Below are positions 1 through 10,317 of a stretch of 64,000 nucleotides of DNA, in pieces. The notes beneath the pieces were generated by a model. That model was not told the origin of the DNA. It did no database searches and worked only from the letters and a program-made list of their open reading frames with translations. The DNA comes from Larix kaempferi (lineage: Eukaryota > Streptophyta > Pinopsida > Pinales > Pinaceae), in the NCBI GenBank assembly GCA_027924585.1, contig BSBM01000461.1, forward strand, positions 11,351,001 to 11,415,000, read 5' to 3'. Position 1 is the stretch's first letter, and each line of letters opens with the position of its first letter. Made by a program: the position numbers and the translations under genes.

Positions 1-147
1 ACACTGAGTACAGCTGAAGCAGAGTATGTTGCGATGGATGAGCAGGTTGCAGATGTATTGACCAAGCTGTTGGCCAGAGTGTAGTTTGAGTACTTCAGAG
101 AGAGGCTTGGTGCACTTCAGATCAAGGTTCCTTCAATAGGGAAGTGA
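1..147 (+). pseudogene. Ty1/copia RNase H C-terminus, partial and internally deleted
   Basis: Frame 1 from the window edge reads TLSTAEAEYVAMDE, then QVADVLTKLLARV, a stop (TAG at 82-84), then FEYFRERLGALQIKVPSIGK and a stop at 145-147. STAEAEYVA and VADVLTK are the conserved blocks near the end of the RNase H domain of plant copia polyproteins. In the family they are normally separated by some 60-80 residues; here they are fused, so the middle of the domain is deleted. The rest of pol lies outside the window. It belongs with the spacer and 3' LTR that follow (1776-2465). The element is defective. Confidence 0.85.
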
Positions 148-179
148 TGAGTCCGAAAGATGCAGATGCACATGAGATT

Positions 180-760
180 TTTTGACATGGTTGATGTGTT
201 CTCCCTTGGTCATGATGTAATTACTGAGCCATTTTTCACATGGTGGTAGATGTGTTCTCCCATGGTGAAAAAGTAAGGGCCGGAGCCTTCCCCGATTGGT
301 GGTAGATGTGTTCTCCCATGTCGGTGGTGTAAGTGATGGATGATGTGCATCTAGGCTGTGCTTCGTGGATGATGAGATGATCTGAAGAGGACGATGCTAT
401 GATCATCAGGAGGATCATGGATGATGAGCATCAGGACGATGCTCCACTTACTACTCTGTATATGTATATGCATCATGTTGGATGCTTGTTATGATCAGTT
501 GGATCATTTATGTATGTATGCATCATGTTGGATGTTGGATATGATCAGTTGGATCATTTGTATGTATTTTGTATATGCATCATGTTGGATGCTTGGACCA
601 TGTATCTGTATATGTATCAGGTGGATACTGAGATCATGTATGTTGATATGTATCAGGTGGATACATTGTGTGGATCATGTATCTGTGTATGTATCAGGTG
701 GATACATTGTATGATTAGGTAGATCATGTATGATGATATGTATCAGGTAGATACTTGGTA
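180..760. repeat. Degenerate short repeats in the copia 3' spacer
   Basis: Between the copia pol end and its 3' LTR the sequence consists of short degenerate repeats. The string gatgtgttctccca recurs near 190, 250 and 305. From about 420 to 760 a roughly 50-60 bp motif containing TGTATCAGGTGGATAC and GATCATGTAT recurs several times. The open frames at 421-722 are by-products of this repetition and are not taken as genes. Confidence 0.6.
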
Positions 761-952
761 TGCATCAAGTGGATGCAGTGTATGATCAAGATGATCATAG
801 ATGACGAGCTTCAGGATGTTGCTCCATATGACATGCAGCAAGATGTTGCAATGATGATGATCAGGATGATCATGTGTACATCAGGATGATGTATGATGAG
901 TATTAGAATGATACTTTGTGGCCGTGTACAGGTTGTGTAGATGAGCATGTCT

Positions 953-1540
953 GGGAGATCCTATAGGTTGTGTACCCTTAACAGCCTGGGATGCTCTTTC
1001 GAGACATTGCTTTCGGAGGACATGTAAGTTGTGCCCTGGGAGATTTTAGGTCGGAGTTGTGTACCCGTAACATCCTGAGATGCTCTTGCGAGGTTTTGTC
1101 CTATGGCATGTAATTTGCTCATGGGAGATCTGGACAGGATGAAAAAGGCCTCAGATGCTTCAGCCAGGTTTTGCCATGACCTCATGTAATTTGCTCCTGG
1201 GAGATCTGGACAGGATGAAAAAGGCCTTAGATGCTTCAGCTAGGTTTTGTGGTGGACCACATGTAATGTGCTCCTGGGAGATCTGACAGGTAGAGCTGTG
1301 TGCTCGTAACAACCTAGGATGCTTCAGCCAGGTTTTGTGGTGAGATCACATGTAATGTGCTCCTGGGAGATCCGACAGGTAGAGCTGTGTTCTCGTAACA
1401 GCCTGGGATGCTTCAACCAGGTTTTGTGATGGGTCACATGTAATGTGCTCCTGGGAGATCCGACAGGTAGAGCTGTGTGCTCGTAATAGCCTGGGATACT
1501 GCAGCCAGGTTTTGTGATGCACGTAATAAGTCCTGAGGAT
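953..1540. repeat. Seven-copy 66-95 bp tandem repeat
   Basis: Seven imperfect units each begin with GGGAGAT: starts at 953, 1038, 1133, 1199, 1276, 1365 and 1453. Units carry GATGCTTCAGCCAGGTTTTG and CATGTAATGTGCTCCT in the same order. The last three units are the most alike, so the array probably grew at its 3' end. It lies in the non-coding spacer between copia pol and the 3' LTR. No coding or structural role is visible. Confidence 0.85.
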
Positions 1541-1775
1541 TCTACAGTATGGCCAGTGATGATGAAGACCTGCAGGTGGTGGGCCTACATCCAGTATGAA
1601 AAAGGACTGGCTCTGTAGAAATTCCTATGACGAGTAGATTCAGAAATTGATTGAGATAGTAGCAGTAGTGACGATGATGATGACTCGATGATGATTATCC
1701 AATGACGATGATCCAGAGAAGATGACTTGTGCTAGAAGACCTATGTTGAGAAATACCTTCCTAGTTAAGAGGGAG

Positions 1776-2465
1776 TGTTGATGTATATGTAACTTCGGAA
1801 TGTATTTCACATATATGTATATTGTATTCCTATAGAGATGTTATTATTCCTCTATATGGAAGTGGTTGTATTCCTATAGAGATGTTATTATTCCTCTATA
1901 CGGAAGTGTCGTCATTTATATTGTAAGTGTCGTAACTTATACTTGATGGGTTATTAGACCACCTTGTTGGGGTCGGCCCTGTATAAGTCATGTGGGTCAA
2001 AGGGTTATTAGACCACCCTATTGGGGGTTGGCCATGTGGGTCAAAGGGTTATTAGACCACCCTAGTGGGGGTCGGCCCAGTCAGCATTATGTTAAGTGGT
2101 TAAGTTGAGGTCGACCTAGTTGAGTAAAGGTCAAGTCAAGTTAGTGTATAAATAGAGAGTGTGTCTCTCTCCTTTTACACATTCTATTCTCTCACTCACA
2201 CTTTGGAGAGTGGCACACTTGTGGAGGAGGAGGCTCTATTGCTAGGAGAAGACTATCTCTTGTATTCTGGTTGTATCATTGCTCTATCTATCTCTGAGGA
2301 AGTTATTGGGGTTTTTCACCTTTATGGTTTTCCCCAAGTAAACTCTGTGTCTCTTGTGTGCTTGCATTATTGTGTCCATGATTGATATGCTGTAGATTTG
2401 TTGTACATGTTTTTCTCTCAGTTAAGATCCTAGATCAGATTGAAGTAAATTTTGAAAATTTAACA
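1776..2465 (+). mobile_element. Ty1/copia 3' LTR (690 bp)
   Basis: The LTR starts TGTTGATGTATATG just after a purine-rich tract (aagaggga, up to 1775) and ends TTTAACA at 2465. U3 holds two 44-bp direct repeats (1824-1867, 1868-1911) and three units starting GGGTTATTAGACCACC (1948, 2002, 2046). A TATA box, TATAAATAG, lies at 2147-2155. The family match is the solo LTR at 44035-44611 on the other strand: both share the TAACTTCGGAA start, the TATA region, the GTGGAGGAGGAGG block and the CTCTGAGGAAGTT block. The 5' LTR is outside the window. Confidence 0.85.
2147..2155 (+). promoter_or_regulatory. TATA box of the copia LTR
   Basis: TATAAATAG, followed by AGAGTGTGTCTCTCT. The same box is conserved in the related solo LTR (44325-44333, minus), which supports it as the LTR promoter. 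Confidence 0.6.
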
Positions 2466-4719
2466 CTACAAAGAGAGAAACTACGGTTAACTTTAAACAT
2501 TCTGATCTGTCTACTATCCATAAGTAAAATTATATGAAACTAATCAGATCTAGAAGCAACTAGAAAACTTAATAAAGATATTAATTTCTGAACTTGATTT
2601 GGAAGCAAGTAGAAAACTTGACAAAGATATTAATTTAGAAGAAAGTAGAAAACTTGATAAAGATATTAATTTCCAAATCCATTTTCCATGAACATCTTCA
2701 TTATCTATCTAAATAAGAAACTGATCCTAATCTTAATGAAGGAAATTATCAAAACTAGAATACGTACAGAATAAAACTATTAATTTTGATCTAAACTAAA
2801 TCTTAAGAGCACAAAGTAAACTAGACTAGGAATAAGACTAATAAGTTCTGAAACAGAAACATATTAGTAAATTAAGTATGAAAGACATAATTTAAAACAT
2901 AGTTAAAGCAAACTAAGAATGATAACAAGACTTTGAATTAAAACTGTATGGAATGTAAAAAAGGGGCCTAATTATGGTTAAGAATACTAATTAAGAGCAG
3001 GAAAGATTACAGTAAAGAAAACTAAGAAACTGGATTCAAACTAGCATAAAACAGTGTAGAAAGGGTAAAAGTCTGAATGATGATCCGAATGCCAGTCCGA
3101 ATGGCAGTCCAAATGACAGTCCGATTGGAGGAAAAATGAGTTAAACTAAGGAAAAGGAGAGTTTTGATGATCTTGACGTCAGCTAGAGAATGCAAATGAA
3201 CCTGCAATGAAATAAATCAATGAGAAGACTTGTTGAGAAGTTAAGATAATATAAAGCAACCTATTCTAATCATTGTTGGAGAGAGTTAAATTATTTCTAT
3301 CCTATACTAAAGCAAGATTGAGATGAGGAAAAGAATATTAACCTAGAGCTACAGAGAAGAAACTAATTAAACTAATTCTAAGTATTAACAGAGCTTAAAA
3401 CAGAGGCTAACTAAGTTCTATTTAATTGTAGGAAACAAACTAGCTAATTAGAAAAGACTGAAATGAAACTATCAAACTCTACTATTGGTCGACCATCTTC
3501 TAATTCTGTAAACACAAATTATGTTAGCAACACTATAAATTACAGAAAAAAGAAATATCATGTACATAAAAATGAAATTAATTACATGTACAGGAAAATA
3601 AACTAACTAGTTGCAGAAAAGAAAATACAGAAAACAAAGACAAAACCTCTGGTTGATGAGGGGCCCTTCCCAACAATCAGAGATGGAAAACTAAACTGAT
3701 TAGCTACTCAAAACATCAACAAACTAGAACTTCCATTAACTTAAGAAAATTACAAATGTCTGCTGTCTACTGCAAATTCTAACTCTAACTCTGTCTACGG
3801 ACTAACTTCTTCACAGCTACAAGCTAACTAGACTAACTTTGTTTCTCTATGCAAGCATCTATTTATAAATTAAAATGGATAAGAGGGTCGACAGAGTCAA
3901 CCTCTCTAATAACATAAGTGTTTAAGGACTGTAACCAGCTGCTTTGAATGGTGCATGACAGCGCAGGGAGCATACACCAGGCTTCACAGGGTCGATTCCT
4001 TCACGAGGCAGCAATAGAGTCGATTCCCCTTTGATGTGGGCAGAGAGGTAGCACACTGGCGAGCTAAACGAATGGAGGAGAGGGCTACTAGAGCACTGTC
4101 GTGGAAAGGCATTGCGTTGGCATGCTGAGTGTGTGCGATCTAGACTTCTTCTAGAACACTGCCATGAATGGGCGTGAACAGGCATGAACAGGCCTGCGTG
4201 ATAGTAGGCCAGATGAGAAAGGAAGTCGGCTTATTGGAATGTTTACGTGGATGTGGGATGTGCTGTCGAGCTTGGCGAGCATAGGGACGGATCTTCCAGA
4301 ACAATGGCTCATTAACCATGCCCATTACGTGGCAAACAAAACCTGCGTGCCCATCCTTGTCTTTAATGGCCCAATGCATGCCAACCGTGGATTTTTCGGG
4401 CTCAATGTGAGGCTGAATGACGAGCTGAACGCAGCTGAGCTTAAGGAATATAAACATGCGGTCTGAATGAAGGATCGTTTGAAAAACACAGCCTGTAAAT
4501 CAAAACTTAAATAGCAAGTATGCCTAGAAAATGTCATTTAAACATAAATAAATCATAATATAGCAAGATGTGAACAAGATTTGCATAATAGATAAATATA
4601 TGCATACCTGGTCTGTTTGATGGGCCAAATGGTGAAAGAAATAACTTAATATAGAAATAATAATGAAAATAATTCCATTTAGAGTAGATTCGATGATAAA
4701 AAATAGTGACAAAATGGAC
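2466..4719. other. AT-rich stretch, no gene recognised
   Basis: Near 2550-2670 a unit containing AGTAGAAAACTTGA and AAAGATATTAATTT is repeated three times imperfectly. 3900-4470 is more GC-rich and has short overlapping open frames on both strands, but none resembles a known protein, and the overlap suggests chance. No LTR boundary or terminal repeat could be placed. Confidence 0.5.
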
Positions 4720-6992
4720 ACCAACAATCCTATGGCCCCTTGCATTAAATATCTCTCACACATGCTACCTTCTGGTTTTTTGTTATTACGAACAAACATT
4801 TTCAGAACCTTCATATATCATTCTATAGGATACATCCATCTCGTTCTTATTGGACCACAATTTTCTAGTTCATGTTCTAGATGTATAAGAAGATGCATAG
4901 AAATATTGAATATTGTTGGTGGAAATTCTCGTTCCAATAAGCAAAGGACTTCAACAACCTCTCCCCTCAAATTATCAAAGTTTGAAGGATCTAGCACATG
5001 CAAACTCATTCTCTTCAATATTAGGCCCAAATTTATGATTGTTAATCTTGGCCCCTTTTCCAAACTTGATATGACCACAATAGGTAAAATATCCTCGATT
5101 ATGACATGATAGTCATGGGTCTTGAGGCCCCTTAAACTATTTTTATCAGTTTGGATTCTAATATTACTACTTACATATCGAGTAGGAAAGCGAGTCTGAG
5201 ACATCAACTTTAAGAATTGTGCATGTTGTTCCTTTGTCCACACATAAGGAGCAAAAGGCTTTTTGTATTTTCCATCACCAAATTTTTCAACCCAAATATT
5301 TCGACGAATCTTTAGTTCTTGAAGGTCTAGCCGTGATGACACTGTATCATATGCACCAAAAAGGGTTTCTATAATAGGAAAAGCTATGTTTTTCTCGGTA
5401 TGTATAAAGTAAACAGTATGTCTAATGGCTATATGCTTAAAGTATGGAAACTTATATAATATGCATAATCGTTATACACCACTATAATTAAGTGGATCAT
5501 GTTTACTACCACGAATTCCACCATCCAAAATAAACTGCATTCTTTTTTCTCCATTCTAGAAAATGTAATAACTTGTTATTGCCAACAGTGCTTCACGATT
5601 CTCTTCCTGACCATTGAAACGTGACTTTTGTCGATGATATGGATGCTCCATTTTAATATAAGCACGATGTCCACAATAAATGCACTTACGCAAACTACTT
5701 AAGTGCCTCACAAAACCCCTAAAGATGCAAGCTAGATATCCATGGTATCCATGAACATTGAGACTAGTCAATGTTCCATATGCAGGAAGATTGTGTATCA
5801 TAAACAATAAAGAAGCTCTTAAAGTGAATTGGATTGAATCACCATCACTTGAAATTTGAATTGCTTCAATTCCTTTCCACAATTATGCTAGCTCGTCAAA
5901 TAATGGCTCTAAATAAACATAAATTGTATCTGAAGTCACACTTTTATTTCCTGTTATAATTAATGACAACATCAAGAAAAATGGTTTGGTTTCTAACCAT
6001 TGAGGCAAGTTATAATTTATTAAAAACACTAGCCAAGTTCACCATTTAGTACTCTGATCCAAGAATGGGTTCACACCATCTAGAGATAAACCCAAACTTA
6101 TATTACGAGGATTTTGGGAAAAATCAGGCCATCTATTGTCAAATTCCACCCACATCTTAGAATCAGCCACAAATCGTTGTTTTCCATCGGTGCTCTTATT
6201 TTGGGCATGCCATTGCATAAGCTCAACAATGTCTCGACATCTGTACATTCGAAGCAACCGTTGGATTAATGGAAAGTGGTGAAGAACCTTTCTAGGAGAT
6301 GACTTTGATTTCAACCTTGGTTTATACCTCCCTTCTTTACATTTCGGGCATTGAGTCTCTCTTGCAAGAATTTTGCGAAATAATACATAACCATTCACAC
6401 ATGTGTGGATTTTTTCGTACCCTAAGCCTAGCTTAGTGATTTGTTCTTTACATGCTCTACGTTTTATTGGAAACGTGGAGTTAGATGGTGAAAACTCATG
6501 TAAAAATGCCAATAACTCATCAACACTCTCATTTTTCCAACCATGTATTGTTTGCAAGTTAAGAAGTACAATGATTGTTGTTAAATGACTCAACTTGCAA
6601 GTATCATACACAGTTTTTGAAGCATCCTCCATCAACTTCTGCCAGTCATCCTTGAAACCCTCATTCAACATTCTATCAACTTCAATCCCTTCATCTAAGG
6701 TTCCTACCTCTCAATCTATGTTTGTTTCCTCCTCATTTATGTTTGGCACCTCTACATCTCTCATGCTATGCAATTGTATCCTATCTAGATAATAATTTTC
6801 AGGGAAAGGGATTATACCGCTATGACCATATTTTAGCATAAGTTCATAAATCACTTGTCTTTTTCTCATCTTCCCACCACAACAAACATTACATGGACAT
6901 GCATATTTAAGCAATATCTTCACATCGGCTATTCTCTCATCGTATCCATGGTATTCAACGGTTGTCAAAATTGGGTTTTGACTCATCTTCAA
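4720..6992 (-). pseudogene. CACTA (En/Spm) TNP2-type transposase relic
   Basis: Read on the minus strand in a single frame, this is a TNP2/Transposase_21-like protein of about 750 codons. In order: a cysteine-rich N-terminus (YACPCNVCCGGK); DASKTVYDTCKLSHL; LGLGYEKIHTCVNGYVLF with a CPKC pair; FPLIQRLLRMYRC; RNISLGLSLDGVNPF; NYNLPQWLETKPFFL; YLEPLFDELA; LPAYGTLTSLNVHGY and YCGHRAYIKMEHPYHR; FPYFKHIAIRHTVYFIHTEKN; KTHDYHVIIEDILPIV; and the DUF4218-like end CGPIRTRWMYPIE followed by MKVLKMFVRNNKKPEGS. Six in-frame stops interrupt it (codons starting at 6713, 6041, 5885, 5558, 5474 and 4820), but the frame never shifts. CACTA terminal repeats were not found on either side. It is dead as a transposase. 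Confidence 0.9.
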
Positions 6993-7219
6993 TTTTCTGC
7001 ATTCAATTATGAAAATGATATTTTAACTCTTACTTTCATCTCTTTTCATCTATCTCATATTGAATTGAAATGCATCAAAACCAATTCATAGAGAAAAAAG
7101 AAATGGATCAACATTATTCATAAATCATTTTCAAATTTTATCCATTTAATTTGATGAACATGGTGCCAATAAAAATTATAGTATTCTAGTATACTAATAA
7201 ATTGATATCTATTTTTTCA

Positions 7220-7855
7220 GGGATATTCTCTCCTTTCATATCAAATGACAGTTCTGAGAGAGAGGTTAGAGGAACTCTTGTCTCATATTTTAGAGCTAGA
7301 AAATAAGTTGTCTAAGTCTGGTAGTTAGGGGAATCTTCATCGACAGGGTTCAGTTGTTGGTTCTTTTGGAAATAATCCTAGTGGTTCCTACTCAAATGGA
7401 ATTACCAATGGATTTGGACCATCTCCTCCAGTGGTTGCTTCGAATACTTCAGGAACATGGTTATATCCTAGAATAATTGAGGAGGTATGTTCAATTATTT
7501 TACAGCTAGAGTAGACATACCAGCAATGATATTGTTGAAATGTACATAAGCTTCTCTCTACTTGAATACTTTTGTTTTTCTTCATTCATTTGTAGGCTCT
7601 ATGTACTAATGAAATTTAAGGTTCTCTCAAGCATACAGAGCATGTATTAATCACTTGAACAGTGGAACATATGATCAACAAGAAGTTTTAAAGAAACAAA
7701 GAAATTTATGTGTTTTAATGTCTACTAAAATTTAACTAGCTAATAGCCTTTACTACAAGGACAAGCCTATCTAAATTTTCATGTCATTGAACAAGTATGA
7801 AAAGGAAATATATCATGTGTGATTTTGCAGGTTGTGTATAGTTTTAGGGCACTTC
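7220..7855 (+). pseudogene. Exon-like gene fragment, copy A (product unknown)
   Basis: After a pyrimidine tract and AG (7220), one frame reads QMTVLRERLEELLSHILELE (a short coiled coil) NKLSKSGS, a stop, then GSVVGSFGNNPSGSYSNGIT NGFGPSPPVVASNTSG, ending IIEE before a possible donor GTATGT. From about 7486 it continues into a stretch (CATACCAGCAATGATATTGT; later GATTTTGCAGGTTGTGTATA) that is nearly the same as 32695-33050. The GSFGNNPSG exon also recurs at 33724-33853. The pattern of exon, splice-like sites and intron suggests a piece of a spliced host gene, captured or duplicated. The family is not recognised. Confidence 0.5.
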
Positions 7856-8056
7856 TCAGTTGCACCAACCATCAAGAAATATCCTCCTAAACTAACGAAC
7901 TTGGTATACCAGTAGTCCAAAAGCACCTAGCATGTGTATTAAAGAATCAACATATAAAATTTAAAGGAGGACGATCTTTGATAAAAATGGACTTGGAGCC
8001 GACCTATACATGTGAAGTAATCAAATTCAACCTATGTTTGGTTATTCTAACAACGC

Positions 8057-8087
8057 ATATATATATATATATATATATATAGATCTA

Positions 8088-8134
<47 letters not shown>
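8057..8134. repeat. (TA)n microsatellite
   Basis: An almost uninterrupted AT dinucleotide run, broken once by agatctatct near 8081-8090. Confidence 0.95.
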
Positions 8135-8137
<3 letters not shown>

Positions 8138-9291
8138 CACATGGACATTGTAGTACGAGTGATGCATCAAGTTCCCAAGTGGAGCTCTAAGGTGAGTTGG
8201 GATTAGGAGTGTAAGGTCTAAAACCTGTACTAATAAGGTTTTCATTAGGGATAACTTCAGGAAAAATTATGACAATGTTGATTTTAGCATAAATTTGTAG
8301 ATCTAAATATAACACTTCACACCATATTTGTATAAGGTCATTTTAGGATAGGTCAAGGGTCATGAAAACAACTTCATGGAACACTGGAATTTTTGTCTAA
8401 ATTCAAAGTCGTCGAATTTGAACAAGAACTCAAACTAGGTAACTTAGGTTGTAAATGCACTTTATGTGGTTGCAAGTTTTTAAATGATGCTACAATGTCT
8501 GGTGAAAATCTGATCCTATTCTACATGTATTTGAAGTTCATACATGTTCAGATCAAATTCAACAGTTTTCAAGATTTGTCAATGTAAAGAAACCCATGCA
8601 CCTAGATTACTGTAATCTCAACACTTTCTATTTAAAAAAAATAAAGATCCATATTTTGTTTGATCATCCCCAAGGTCCAATTAAGATGTTGATTATCGAA
8701 TGGTTTGCCAAGATTTATTCTATGGTGATTATTTATGTGATAAATGGAAACTTACTATCTCTTGGCATGGTGGAGTTTTTCAATTCATGGACGACATGTT
8801 TGACTGAGGAAGCCTGATTTTCTAAGCCAATCCATTTTCTTCGATGTGTTTCTACTGGTTGAATCATTTCACATCCCATTATTTGACCCTCAATTTCACA
8901 TCCCCTTAAATTTGCATTCCAATTTAAGTACTTCATACGTTTTTCAAATATTCCCTTGTTTAATTTAACCCTTGGTCACATTGGTTGGGACTTCTTTTGA
9001 AGGAGCTGATAATTTTGTTATGCAACTTTAAGTGGCTAATAAGCATATGAAATAGGTTGATAAATTTTCTAAATGTAATAGGGCTCTTTCTGAAGGGGCT
9101 TATCATTATTTTACAATCAAATGGAATAATTCATATTTCTAAACAATGAATTTTATTTTCTTTAAAGAAAGAGCATAATTACCATGAAACCATACTTTTA
9201 TATGTGAGGTTATTGCAGTTTAAATGTTAGAGATTGAGTCGAAGGTGTGTGTTGTCTTTAGAGGAAAACATTTTGCTTCATAATCAGGTTG
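8135..9291. other. AT-rich stretch, nothing recognised
   Basis: Short open frames of 60-75 codons occur on both strands without recognisable motifs. No repeats or element ends were seen up to the TCTTG target duplication at 9292. Confidence 0.5.
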
Positions 9292-9296
9292 TCTTG
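9292..9296. repeat. Target-site duplication of the outer element (left)
   Basis: TCTTG, matched by TCTTG at 31241-31245 directly after the other LTR end. Confidence 0.85.
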
Positions 9297-10317
9297 TGTT
9301 GTTCAGGGTTTCTACCTTATAGCGAGGAGAGGGACACTACCAACTTCTGGGGTGATAGGTAAATACATTTATCATATCACATAGGCTTCTACAAAAAGAA
9401 AGAGATCAATATCTTAGAAGGCATACCTTATTAATGACGTTCCATCCTAGCTTTCGCTCGATCTTCTACTTAATCCTTCGTTCGATATTCTGTTTGATGA
9501 ACCTATAATACATACCTTCCTCGGCATATCTTGAATGATATAACAATGAGGAAATTGAAATGCAATTTAGACATCAAATACAATCAAGCATTTAATCCAA
9601 ACAAATATGCAATCCATTAGACATTTGATTGGGACAGGAAGGGTATTTCAGCCTTTATTGTCAAAAGCAAATAACCAATACAATTATACCTGATCATTCA
9701 GAGTGCTTGTGCAACCGGATTCTGGGCTCCTGCTCTTCACACTAAATTTGGAATTCCTCCAGCATAACCACCCTTAATGCATACTTTCTTCTCTTGTGAG
9801 TAACCCCTCTCATGGATCCTCCTTGTATTTATGGGACAAGGTAGGCAGTTTAGATCGAGAGGTGGTTACATTGGGAGGTTGGGGAAGTTGCAGAACCAAC
9901 TTCAACTTATCCCAATTCGTCAAATTAATATATTTTTTATTACATTTTAAGATGTGCACGATTTTTCCACAGTAGAGTAGCGCACAATATGTAACTTTAG
10001 TGCTTTACAACCAGTGTTTGCAAGATTTATTGAGGTGTGCACTACTATGCAAGAGGTAAAGTAGGGCATACTAGCTGGCGTGCACCCCTTTTATGCCTGT
10101 AGAGTAGGGCATACTGGAGGTGTGCACCCCTTTGATTCCTATAGAGTAGCGCACATGTCAAAATGAAGGTAAAAACAGGGTTTTGTCAGTTGCATAGGGG
10201 TAAGTCTAGTCCATACATCACCTAGGCCAATCTTGCTCTTCAATCCAAGTTGTCCTTTTGTGTGACTAACAGCTAAATGTGATCACAGACGGAGAAGTGC
10301 AGATTTGACCTATAATA
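9297..10317 (-). repeat. 3' LTR of the outer element (1021 bp)
   Basis: It aligns along its whole length with 30216-31240, starting TGTTGTTCAGGG against TGTTGTTTAGGA. Its inner end reads CCTATAATA where the partner has CCTATAACA, so the terminal CA is mutated. I counted roughly 25 differences in the first 310 or so aligned bases, plus small indels, which marks an old insertion. Confidence 0.9.

Noticed and set aside
421-722. Overlapping plus-strand open frames rich in C, I, M and Y
   Set aside because: They arise from the degenerate GTATCAGGTGGATA repeats; no motif or codon logic.
3922-4466. Overlapping frames on both strands in a GC-richer patch
   Set aside because: Several frames in conflicting directions, none with a known motif; most likely chance in GC-richer DNA.
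8042-8245. Minus-strand frame with an IYIYIY run
   Set aside because: Translation of the (TA)n microsatellite.
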